A stretch of DNA of 22,169 nt from a virus: the IMG/VR virus record IMGVR_UViG_3300040856_002405, positions 1-22,169 of that record; one strand, written 5' to 3'. Numbering within the stretch: position 1 is the stretch's first letter; each line of letters begins with the position of its first letter. The position numbers and the translations under genes are program-made. Shown one piece after another: positions 6,338 through 11,167 of the stretch. The notes under the pieces were generated by a model. That model worked only from the letters and a program-made list of their open reading frames with translations, did not search any database and was not told where the DNA came from.

Positions 6338-6556
6338 ATGGCAGGGTTTTATCTTCTAATGCTGACATTTGTTGCATTAGTTGCTTATGCAGGTTATGAT
6401 GAGACCATGAGACTCTTTGCTTACCTTGACTTACAAATCCGATATGCATTTGTAAGGACGCAAATGAAGTGGATGGGTTGGAAACTTAAGAGGCAACTTA
6501 TTAAGGATACGACCGATTTTGAGAAGTTCCTTAAGGAGTACAAAGATGGAGAATAG
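6338..6556 (+). CDS. Small single-TM membrane protein
   Basis: A 72-residue protein starting MAGFYLLMLTF, with one membrane segment near residues 4-22 (FYLLMLTFVALVAYAGY) and a basic, helical cytoplasmic tail (MKWMGWKLKRQLIK, then DFEKFLKEY). The frame also opens at ATG 6317, seven codons earlier; I prefer 6338 because a GGGA lies seven bases upstream and the hydrophobic segment then starts near the N-terminus. It overlaps the next gene by 11 bases. Function unknown; a host-envelope role is possible but not shown. Confidence 0.65.
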   Translation: MAGFYLLMLTFVALVAYAGYDETMRLFAYLDLQIRYAFVRTQMKWMGWKLKRQLIKDTTDFEKFLKEYKDGE

Positions 6557-6791
6557 AGAGCTGTCCGACCTATCTCTTGATAGGAAAGAATGCCCTAAGT
6601 GTGGTGCTACTTGGCTGAATGGTGATCACTATTGGTCGGGAACTGGTAAGAAAGGAAACGAATTAGATCTTGCTGGTCTTGTATGTAACAAACTTGGTGA
6701 TGATACCTGCATAAACCCTTGCAGGGGGGAAGAAGGAGGAGTAACATGGGAGAAGCGTTTAACGGAACTGGGAGAGGATTTTCCTGAATGA
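6546..6791 (+). CDS. Small cysteine-rich (zinc-ribbon) protein
   Basis: An 81-residue protein from ATG 6546, backed by a clear AAGGAG ribosome site at 6533-6538. C16 and C19 (ECPKCGATW) and later cysteines in VCNK, DTCINPC make one probable zinc-ribbon. The fold has many Gly, Trp and charged residues. The frame is open further to 6519, but the Shine-Dalgarno site decides for 6546. It overlaps the genes on both sides, the downstream one by ATGA. I know this type from other cyanophages as a conserved unknown. Confidence 0.75.
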   Translation: MENRELSDLSLDRKECPKCGATWLNGDHYWSGTGKKGNELDLAGLVCNKLGDDTCINPCRGEEGGVTWEKRLTELGEDFPE

Positions 6792-6988
6792 TTGAACCTC
6801 ATGACGAGTTTGTAAGTCGTAGTGAAGTACAGGAGATGATTGATGATGCCATACGAAGACATAATCGTAATGCTGCGATTATTTCAATGTGTGTTGGTTG
6901 GGTTGTTCTTGCTCTTTTTGCTGAAGGTCTTCTTCGACTTATTGGAGTAATCCCACCACTCTTTTCTTGGCTAAACATAACACTTTAG
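6788..6988 (+). CDS. Small single-TM protein
   Basis: A 66-residue protein coupled to the preceding gene by an ATGA overlap. The N-terminal half is polar and charged (SRSEVQEMIDDAIRRHNR); residues about 30-62 are hydrophobic (AAIISMCVGWVVLALFAEGLL, then IGVIPPLFSW), giving one or two membrane segments. This would anchor a short cytoplasmic helix in the inner membrane. No family recognised. Start ATG 6788 is supported by the overlap and by a GGAGAGG stretch 14 to 20 bases upstream, which is rather far. Confidence 0.65.
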   Translation: MIEPHDEFVSRSEVQEMIDDAIRRHNRNAAIISMCVGWVVLALFAEGLLRLIGVIPPLFSWLNITL

Positions 6989-6993
6989 TAAAG

Positions 6994-7119
6994 ATGGAAT
7001 CAGAAGAAAAGTTTACAGAAGAAGACGAAAAGAAACTTCAACAAGCAATTCAGTTTTTAAAGCACAGAGAAATGTGCCAAGAACCTTTTGATGGATACTG
7101 GGACGAGGAGGAAGAATGA
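6994..7119 (+). CDS. Very small acidic protein, 41 residues
   Basis: ATG 6994 to TGA 7117-7119 encodes 41 residues, starting MESEEKFTEEDEKKL and ending in a run of Asp/Glu. The composition is extremely acidic and helical. It overlaps the next ATG (ATGA at 7116-7119), and its final codons GAG GAG GAA GAA form the ribosome site for that gene. The exact overlaps on a short ORF support it as real. Function unknown. Confidence 0.55.
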   Translation: MESEEKFTEEDEKKLQQAIQFLKHREMCQEPFDGYWDEEEE

Positions 7120-7304
7120 AATCACTAATTCTTATTGCTTGCTTTTTACCTGTTGTTATAATCTACATAGTAATGAAATTATCTGTGTGGATTGCTGCTG
7201 TAAATTCTGAAAACGATTATGTCAGAGAAGATGCCAAACGAGAACACGGACCCTATTTGGCAGACGCATATGCAGATGTTGATGAAGAGAAAGAGAATTA
7301 TTGA
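7116..7304 (+). CDS. Small membrane protein, N-terminal TM
   Basis: A 62-residue protein whose first 27 residues are a hydrophobic membrane segment (SLILIACFLPVVIIYIVMKL). The remainder is polar and acidic (SENDYVREDAKREHG) and would lie on one side of the inner membrane. Only one Lys precedes the hydrophobic run, so it could be an uncleaved anchor; there is a Cys at residue 9, but no clear lipobox. A strong GGAGGAAG ribosome site sits just before ATG 7116. It is coupled to its neighbours by overlaps. Function unknown. Confidence 0.65.
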   Translation: MKSLILIACFLPVVIIYIVMKLSVWIAAVNSENDYVREDAKREHGPYLADAYADVDEEKENY

Positions 7305-7446
7305 AACAGCACAGACCATTGACAGAGCACTCTGGGAATGGTATTCTGATAGGGGACTTGAGGTTCCTGATTGGAAAACGCAAGAAGATCCACAATGGTG
7401 GATCGATTATTTAAATGAACTTGGTATTGACCCAACAAATCCATAA
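7282..7446 (+). CDS. Small hypothetical protein, Trp-rich
   Basis: From ATG 7282 the product has 54 residues (MKRKRIIETAQTIDRAL at the start, then WEWYSDRGLEVPDWK). It is notable for five tryptophans and a basic N-terminus. Longer starts at ATG 7219, 7270 and 7276 are in frame; 7282 gives the smallest overlap (23 bases) with the previous gene, but no start has a good Shine-Dalgarno site, so the N-terminus is uncertain. The stop overlaps the next start (TAATG at 7444-7448). Function unknown. Confidence 0.55.
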   Translation: MKRKRIIETAQTIDRALWEWYSDRGLEVPDWKTQEDPQWWIDYLNELGIDPTNP

Positions 7447-7598
7447 TGTCACACTTTGTAGCAGCAGCACTCAACAATCCAGTATTTCTTGGTATTCTAA
7501 GTGGTTCTCTTATTGTATTGCCCATAGCAGGTATGTGGGCAGTTCATAAATATAAGTGGGAGCACTGGGCACCGTTTGACAAAAATCACGACAAGTAA
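7446..7598 (+). CDS. Small single-TM protein, 50 residues
   Basis: ATG 7446 to TAA 7596-7598 encodes 50 residues: a short N-terminus MSHFVAAALNNP, a membrane segment (VFLGILSGSLIVLPIAGMWAV, residues 13-33), and a polar tail with WEHWAPFDK. It starts inside the stop of the previous gene (TAATG) and ends one base before the next ATG at 7600. The tight junctions plus the clean membrane helix support it. Function unknown. Confidence 0.6.
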   Translation: MSHFVAAALNNPVFLGILSGSLIVLPIAGMWAVHKYKWEHWAPFDKNHDK

Positions 7599-7599
7599 A

Positions 7600-7845
7600 A
7601 TGCTTACATTCAGAGAGTTCTACGAAATTTGCGAAGGAAAAAAATCAGGAACACCTCCACACGCAGTTCCTGGTTCTTATAGTGAGAAAGATGGAGTAAA
7701 GACATATACTCTTCAATCTTATGATGGTCCTGACGGTCCTCCAACCAAGAAGGAAGTTAAGAAACTTATTACTGATAGAAGTGGTGGTAAGGCAGTTAAA
7801 CAAGAACTAAAAAGAAGGAAAAAGATTGACAAAAAGAAAAAGTGA
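7600..7845 (+). CDS. Small basic protein, unknown function
   Basis: An 81-residue protein from ATG 7600. It opens MLTFREFYEICEGKKSG, has a glycine/proline-rich centre (SYDGPDGPPTKKEV) and a very basic C-terminus (QELKRRKKIDKKKK) that could bind nucleic acid. The frame reads back to TTG 7576, but that lies within the previous gene and ATG is preferred. MLTFxEF openings are frequent among T4-like cyanophage proteins, some of them virion-associated; that is an impression, not proof. A consensus sigma70 promoter is embedded in its last codons. Confidence 0.65.
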   Translation: MLTFREFYEICEGKKSGTPPHAVPGSYSEKDGVKTYTLQSYDGPDGPPTKKEVKKLITDRSGGKAVKQELKRRKKIDKKKK

Positions 7846-7854
7846 TCTTATAAT
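7826..7854 (+). promoter_or_regulatory. Perfect-consensus sigma70 promoter
   Basis: TTGACA (7826-7831), a 17-base spacer, and TATAAT (7849-7854) match the consensus exactly. The -35 lies inside the 3' end of the preceding gene. The start should fall near 7861, at the left arm of the structured RNA before tRNA-Pro. It is among the strongest-looking promoters in the window. Confidence 0.88.
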
Positions 7855-7858
7855 AGTT

Positions 7859-7934
7859 CAGTTGAGAGGAAAACCACTCAACTGCGGCAGTTCCCTTCTG
7901 ATAGGTTCAGGACTGGCGGCGACAGGAACCTATC
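7859..7934 (+). ncRNA. Candidate small structured RNA or leader before tRNA-Pro
   Basis: Two strong hairpins follow the promoter at once. CAGTTGAG (7859-7866) pairs with CTCAACTG (7877-7884), with an inner GG-AAAA-CC. GATAGGTTC (7900-7908) pairs with GAACCTATC (7926-7934) around a 17-base GC-rich loop. The 3' arm of the first hairpin can instead pair forward (AACTG-CGG-CAGTT, 7880-7892), giving two exclusive folds. No ORF is present. It ends eight bases before tRNA-Pro, so it may be a separate small RNA or the 5' leader of the tRNA transcript. Confidence 0.55.
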
Positions 7935-7942
7935 ACTTACAT

Positions 7943-8018
7943 CCGGATATCGCCTAACTTGGTCATGGCACCTGCTTTGGGAGCAGGAATAATCTCAGTT
8001 CAAATCTGAGTATCCGGA
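7943..8018 (+). tRNA. tRNA-Pro (UGG)
   Basis: Acceptor CCGGATA (7943-7949) pairs with TATCCGG (8011-8017), discriminator A. Anticodon stem CCTGC/GCAGG encloses TTTGGGA, so the anticodon is TGG at 7978-7980, reading CCA. The T arm is CTCAG-TTCAAAT-CTGAG. Confidence 0.95.
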
Positions 8019-8020
8019 CT

Positions 8021-8028
8021 TATAAATA
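8021..8028 (+). promoter_or_regulatory. Perfect T4-type late promoter TATAAATA
   Basis: An exact match to the T4 late consensus, directly after tRNA-Pro. Its last base is the A of ATG 8028. A transcript started here would begin only a few bases before ATG 8037, suggesting a nearly leaderless message or a start at the second ATG of the antitoxin gene. Confidence 0.7.
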
Positions 8029-8210
8029 TGACAACAATGAAGATTTATTCTGTGGAACACTGGCAAAACAACTGGGACACCTTGATTGAAAGAGTTGAGA
8101 ATGGGGAGCATATTGGAATCAGAAACGAAGAAAATGGGCAAACTGCAGTCATGATTCCAGCAGATGATGAACTGCTGAGAATCTATACAGACCACGACGA
8201 AGCATCGTGA
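8028..8210 (+). CDS. Phd/YefM-type antitoxin-like protein (orphan)
   Basis: A 60-residue protein, MTTMKIYSVEHWQNNWDTL then IERVENGEHIGIRNEENG. The pattern (a short strand ending in SV, a helix, LIERVENGE, a charged turn, then QTAVMIPADDE) follows the N-terminal DNA-binding domain of Phd/YefM antitoxins, which repress their operon and whose C-terminal tail neutralises a RelE- or Doc-type toxin. The tail here is short (LLRIYTDHDEAS) and there is no toxin gene on either side: tRNAs flank it. It may neutralise a host toxin, as T4 Dmd does in principle, or only bind DNA. ATG 8037 is a possible alternative start, giving 57 residues. Confidence 0.7.
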   Translation: MTTMKIYSVEHWQNNWDTLIERVENGEHIGIRNEENGQTAVMIPADDELLRIYTDHDEAS

Positions 8211-8216
8211 TTTTCT

Positions 8217-8289
8217 GCTCGTTTAGCCATCTGGTGAAGGCAGCGTTCTCATAAAGCGCCGTAGGAGAGTTCGATCCTCTCAACGAGCA
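8217..8289 (+). tRNA. tRNA with CAU anticodon (Met elongator or Ile2)
   Basis: Acceptor GCTCGTT (8217-8223) pairs with AACGAGC (8282-8288), discriminator A. Anticodon stem GCGTT/AGCGC encloses CTCATAA, anticodon CAT at 8250-8252. The T arm is GAGAG-TTCGATC-CTCTC. The first pair is G-C and the anticodon stem lacks three G-C pairs, so it is not an initiator. Methionine elongator and lysidine-modified tRNA-Ile cannot be told apart by eye. Confidence 0.93.
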
Positions 8290-8318
8290 TTGACAGTTCG
8301 CTGTCAATCCCTTATAAT
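8290..8318 (+). promoter_or_regulatory. Perfect-consensus sigma70 promoter with -35 inside a hairpin
   Basis: TTGACA (8290-8295), 17 bases, TATAAT (8313-8318), an exact consensus match. The -35 is the left arm of a perfect inverted repeat TTGACAG-TTCG-CTGTCAA (8290-8307). In RNA this would be a 7-bp stem with a UUCG loop one base after tRNA 3' end. Start expected near 8325, giving a 16-base leader for the gene at 8341. Confidence 0.85.
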
Positions 8319-8340
8319 ACTAAGGTAATCAATCAAAACA

Positions 8341-8556
8341 ATGGCACTTACTTCCAAGTTCAAAAAAGACATTCAAACTCTTCGCGGAGCAGCAAACGGA
8401 GACTTTTATCTTGATGTAAAGAATCCGAAACTTTATAAAAAGGTTCGCCGTTACTATGAAAACGAAGGTGTTGTTTTTTCTGGAGATCCTATGGATGACT
8501 ATGAAATGTTGATGGAGTATCTCTATCAAGATCTTGAAACTGTTGAGGTTGCTTGA
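8341..8556 (+). CDS. Small conserved-type phage protein, unknown function
   Basis: A 71-residue protein, MALTSKFKKDIQTLRGAAN at the start and acidic towards the end (MDDYEMLMEYLYQDLETVE). The N-terminal half is basic, the C-terminal half acidic and helical. No Shine-Dalgarno site precedes ATG 8341; the leader is A-rich. The consensus promoter just upstream points to strong early expression. From memory, short proteins with the FYLDVKNPKLYKKVRRYYENEG pattern recur in cyanophages; no function is known to me. Confidence 0.7.
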   Translation: MALTSKFKKDIQTLRGAANGDFYLDVKNPKLYKKVRRYYENEGVVFSGDPMDDYEMLMEYLYQDLETVEVA

Positions 8557-8584
8557 GTCACGGAGAGACTTTAAAAGTACTGGT
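8557..8584 (+). repeat. Direct repeat, copy 1 of 2 (28 bases)
   Basis: GTCACGGAGAGACTTTAAAA plus GTACTGGT. It starts right after the stop of the preceding gene. It contains the imperfect palindrome ACTTTAAAAGT and the palindrome AGTACT. It matches copy 2 at 27 of 28 positions with a 44-base period. Confidence 0.85.
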
Positions 8585-8600
8585 CGGGAACCCCCCTTTA

Positions 8601-8628
8601 GTCACGGAAAGACTTTAAAAGTACTGGT
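8601..8628 (+). repeat. Direct repeat, copy 2 of 2 (28 bases)
   Basis: The same 28 bases as 8557-8584, with A for G at 8609. After this copy the sequence runs into GGAG (8629-8632), the ribosome site of the 32-residue gene at 8639; after copy 1 the corresponding bases are CGGGAA. Confidence 0.85.
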
Positions 8629-8638
8629 GGAGTCAAAT

Positions 8639-8737
8639 ATGACCCTATATGAGTTTCTTGCTTCTCGCAAGAGCAAGTGGTGCGGATGGGATCTTACTCC
8701 CGCCTGGGATTTAGTTATTACCCAGTCAATCAAATAA
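8639..8737 (+). CDS. Very small protein, 32 residues
   Basis: ATG 8639 to TAA 8735-8737 encodes MTLYEFLASRKSKWCGWDL followed by TPAWDLVITQSIK. A GGAG Shine-Dalgarno site lies six bases before the ATG. The frame reads back through both repeats to TTG 8534, but the good ribosome site supports the short form. It is rich in Trp with a single Cys. It is the last gene before the terminator at 8761. Function unknown; reality is moderately supported. Confidence 0.5.
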   Translation: MTLYEFLASRKSKWCGWDLTPAWDLVITQSIK

Positions 8738-8760
8738 CTTGGCGAGCCTGAATATTACTA

Positions 8761-8789
8761 AGAGGGGTTTACAAGACTCCTCTTTTTTT
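8761..8789 (+). terminator. Rho-independent terminator before the sugar island
   Basis: AGAGGGG (8761-8767) pairs with CTCCTCT (8777-8783), seven pairs with one G-U, 9-base loop, followed by seven T (8783-8789). It should end early transcripts from the tRNA/small-gene region. A promoter is built into the same bases. Confidence 0.85.
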
Positions 8790-8796
8790 GTATAAT
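8768..8796 (+). promoter_or_regulatory. Sigma70-type promoter overlapping the terminator
   Basis: TTTACA (8768-8773), 17-base spacer, TATAAT (8791-8796). The -35 is the terminator loop and the spacer contains the right stem arm and the T run. The start should be near 8803, about 20 bases before the first sugar gene. Confidence 0.75.
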
Positions 8797-8801
8797 AAAT
8801 A
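8794..8801 (+). promoter_or_regulatory. T4-type late promoter box AATAAATA
   Basis: AATAAATA differs from the late consensus at one base and overlaps the early -10 box by three bases. It would let the sugar island be transcribed late as well as early. Confidence 0.5.
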
Positions 8802-8823
8802 CAACAGAAATTGATTTTTTTAT

Positions 8824-9870
8824 ATGAGTGAATATAAGAAGACTGCACTTGTTCTTGGTGCTGGTGGGTTTATTGGAAGTCACATGGTAAAAAGACTTCG
8901 ATCAGAAGGATATTGGGTACGTGGAGTTGATCTCAAACGCCCTGAATTTTCACCTACTGAAGCAAATGAATTTATTCAAGGAGATCTGAGAGATCTTAAC
9001 TTTGTAGAAAGAGTTATTAGTTTCAAAGGTTATCTTGGAAACTTTTATCACTTTGTATCATCAAAGTATATTGATACTTTTGATGAAATCTATCAGTTTG
9101 CTGCTGACATGGGTGGAGCAGGATTTGTTTTCACTGGTGAAAATGATGCAGACATTATGCACAATTCTGCTACAATTAATCTAAATGTTCTTGAAGCACA
9201 GAGACAACTTAATGATTTTAAAGGAACAAGCAAAACTAAAATCTTCTATTCTGGATCTGCTTGCATGTATCCAGAACATAATCAACTAGATCCATATAAT
9301 CCAGATTGTCGTGAAGATTCTGCATATCCTGCAAACCCAGATTCGGAATATGGGTGGGAAAAACTTTTTTCGGAACGTCTTTATTTTGCCTATCATCGCA
9401 ATTATAATATTCCTGTTCGTGTTGCCAGATATCATAATATCTTTGGTCCCGAAGGTACATGGGATGGTGGAAGAGAAAAGGCACCAGCAGCAATCTGCCG
9501 TAAGGTAGCATATCTCCCAGAAGAAGGTGGAACTATTGATGTATGGGGTGATGGACTGCAAACACGTTCTTTCTTGTACATTGATGAATGTATTGAAGCA
9601 ACACGTAGACTGATGGATTCTGACTTCCAAGGTCCTGTTAATATTGGTTCTGAGGAAATGGTGACTATCAATCAACTTGTAGATACTGCTGCTAAAGTTT
9701 CTGGAAAGAACGTTGAGAAGAATCATATTGATGGTCCACTTGGAGTTCGTGGTCGTAATTCTAACAATGATCTTATTCGTGAAAAACTGGGTTGGGATTA
9801 TTCACAAACTCTTGAAGAAGGCATTCGCAAAACTTACAATTGGATCTCTGAACAAATCTCAAACAAATGA
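8824..9870 (+). CDS. GDP-mannose 3,5-epimerase-like enzyme (extended SDR)
   Basis: In plants this family converts GDP-D-mannose to GDP-L-galactose and GDP-L-gulose. The 348-residue protein has the NAD-binding GAGGFIG at 12-18, then AADMGGAGF (93-101), SGSACMYPE (143-151) with C147, YGWEK with Y176 and K180, GGREKAPAA (215-223) with K219, and WGDGLQTRSF (241-250). C147, Y176, K180 and K219 match the catalytic Cys, Tyr, Lys and Lys of the plant enzyme, and the whole central block is far closer to it than to generic epimerases. Residues about 65-85 look like an insertion relative to plant GME. No Shine-Dalgarno site precedes ATG 8824. First gene of the island, overlapping the next by ATGA. Confidence 0.85.
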   Translation: MSEYKKTALVLGAGGFIGSHMVKRLRSEGYWVRGVDLKRPEFSPTEANEFIQGDLRDLNFVERVISFKGYLGNFYHFVSSKYIDTFDEIYQFAADMGGAGFVFTGENDADIMHNSATINLNVLEAQRQLNDFKGTSKTKIFYSGSACMYPEHNQLDPYNPDCREDSAYPANPDSEYGWEKLFSERLYFAYHRNYNIPVRVARYHNIFGPEGTWDGGREKAPAAICRKVAYLPEEGGTIDVWGDGLQTRSFLYIDECIEATRRLMDSDFQGPVNIGSEEMVTINQLVDTAAKVSGKNVEKNHIDGPLGVRGRNSNNDLIREKLGWDYSQTLEEGIRKTYNWISEQISNK

Positions 9871-10181
9871 AAAGATATGTAATTGATTTAGATCATACTT
9901 TGTGCGATACAAAGAAAAATGAAGATGGTAGTTGGAATTATCTTCAGGCACTTCCTTATCAAGATAGAGTTGCAAAAGTAAATAAATTATCTGAAGATGG
10001 GAACTATATTATTATAGAGACTGCTCGCGGATTTTGGAAGAAGAGAAATTGGTATTGTGAAACATATGATCAACTTACTAGTTGGGGTCTTAAATTTCAT
10101 GAATTGAGAACAGGTGTAAAATTTGCTGCAGATTATTATATTGATGATAAAGCAATTAACAGCGAGGAATTTTTCAAATGA
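9867..10181 (+). CDS. HAD-superfamily phosphatase (capsule-locus type)
   Basis: A short 104-residue HAD protein. Motif I is DLDHT at 7-11 (nucleophile D7, acid/base D9), motif II is the Thr in ETARG (T52), and the C-terminal acidic motif is DYYIDDKA at 89-96. There is no cap domain, as in the small HAD phosphatases found in polysaccharide loci and in the sugar-phosphate phosphatase GmhB type. Likely substrate: a sugar phosphate or sugar bisphosphate made by this island. It is coupled to both neighbours by ATGA overlaps and pairs naturally with the kinase that follows. Confidence 0.8.
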   Translation: MKRYVIDLDHTLCDTKKNEDGSWNYLQALPYQDRVAKVNKLSEDGNYIIIETARGFWKKRNWYCETYDQLTSWGLKFHELRTGVKFAADYYIDDKAINSEEFFK

Positions 10182-11167
10182 CTAATGCAGATTATTTAAA
10201 ACAAGAAAGTGGTGGAAAAACTAAAGTTATTCTTGTAAGTAGAGTACATAAAGAAGCTGCAGATGAGCGGATGATGAAACTCGTTGATGAATATGAATTT
10301 ATCGAATCAATCCCGACAGAATTTAAAGAATATTTTCCTCGAATTGTTCTTTATGGAATAGAAGGTAATAAGGCATTCTATGAAATGGAGCATTACGATC
10401 TTCCTACTCTTCGTAGGTTGATGTTATCAAATGAAATTGAAGAAGATGAAGTTCTTTATTGGTGCGACAAGATTACTGAGTTGTCACGTAATCTTTATCT
10501 TCATGAGGTATTACCAATGCCAGATGATTACTTTGAAAAGATGCATTTTCAAAGACTTAACAATCGTTTAGATGAACTTGGTAAAAAGTCTGACTGGTTT
10601 AAAGAGTTGATTCAAAAAGAAACAGTTGTTGTTAATGAGAAAGAATACAAAAATATTCCTATCCTGGCAGAGAAATTTAAAAATATTAACTTCTTGAATA
10701 CAGTTAAACCAGAATTTGTTGGTAGATGGAGTCATTCTGATTTGCATTTTTCGAACGTTTTGATAGATCGCCAGAACGATAAATTTATTATGATTGATCC
10801 TCGTGGTTATGATTATTGTGATTATTATTATGATTACGGTAAGTTCTGGCATTCTGTGAATGGAAAGTATGAAATGATTGCTTCTCGTGAATTTGATTTA
10901 GATGGTAGCAATTTCCAACTCTGGAACAACCAGATGTACAATTTATGCGAATCGTTGAAGAAATCTATACCAAGTATCTTATTAAAACATTCTCCGGAAA
11001 GTCCTGAGGATGTAATGAGAAAAACAGAATGGAACGAAGTTATGCATTTCTCAAGTCTTCTTCCCTTTCTTTTGGATTTTGATGGAGTTGATGCCCGAAC
11101 AAAAGTTGCATACTATACTAGTGTTATTTTAATTAATGAATTTTGCGAAAAATATGAGATTAATTAA
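10178..11167 (+). CDS. Aminoglycoside phosphotransferase-like small-molecule kinase
   Basis: A 329-residue protein with the APH/choline-kinase catalytic loop: WSHSDLHFSNVLID, giving the catalytic D188 and N193, then MIDPRG with metal-binding D207. The N-lobe includes VILVSRVHKEAADERMMKL with a candidate ATP-binding Lys and FYEMEHYDLPTLRRL at the hinge. Such kinases in surface-sugar loci phosphorylate sugars or other small alcohols; real antibiotic resistance is unlikely here. It sits between a phosphatase and an aminotransferase and shares ATGA overlap with the former. The next start lies inside its end. Substrate unknown. Confidence 0.78.
   Translation: MTNADYLKQESGGKTKVILVSRVHKEAADERMMKLVDEYEFIESIPTEFKEYFPRIVLYGIEGNKAFYEMEHYDLPTLRRLMLSNEIEEDEVLYWCDKITELSRNLYLHEVLPMPDDYFEKMHFQRLNNRLDELGKKSDWFKELIQKETVVVNEKEYKNIPILAEKFKNINFLNTVKPEFVGRWSHSDLHFSNVLIDRQNDKFIMIDPRGYDYCDYYYDYGKFWHSVNGKYEMIASREFDLDGSNFQLWNNQMYNLCESLKKSIPSILLKHSPESPEDVMRKTEWNEVMHFSSLLPFLLDFDGVDARTKVAYYTSVILINEFCEKYEIN

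Noticed and set aside
6168-6449. Minus-strand ORF of 93 codons containing GGIRTHGATNTAIFKI
   Set aside because: Antisense of tRNA-Ser and of a small plus-strand gene; all real genes in the window are on the plus strand.
7545-7552. CATAAATA inside the small TM gene at 7446
   Set aside because: Coding sequence (His-Lys-Tyr) explains it; a promoter role for the gene at 7600 is possible but unsupported.
8557-8628. Possible mini CRISPR array
   Set aside because: Only two repeats with one 16-base spacer and no cas genes; a simple direct repeat explains it.
8534-8638. N-terminal extension (TTG 8534) of the 32-residue gene
   Set aside because: It would read through both direct repeats in different frames and overlap the previous gene, while a good GGAG site supports ATG 8639.
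9286-9726. Minus-strand ORF of 146 codons opposite the GME-like gene
   Set aside because: Shadow frame rich in Cys, Ile and Ser runs, opposite conserved epimerase motifs.
10178-11167. Antibiotic-resistance aminoglycoside phosphotransferase
   Set aside because: Only the general kinase fold motifs are shared; the setting in a sugar operon fits a sugar or small-alcohol kinase.
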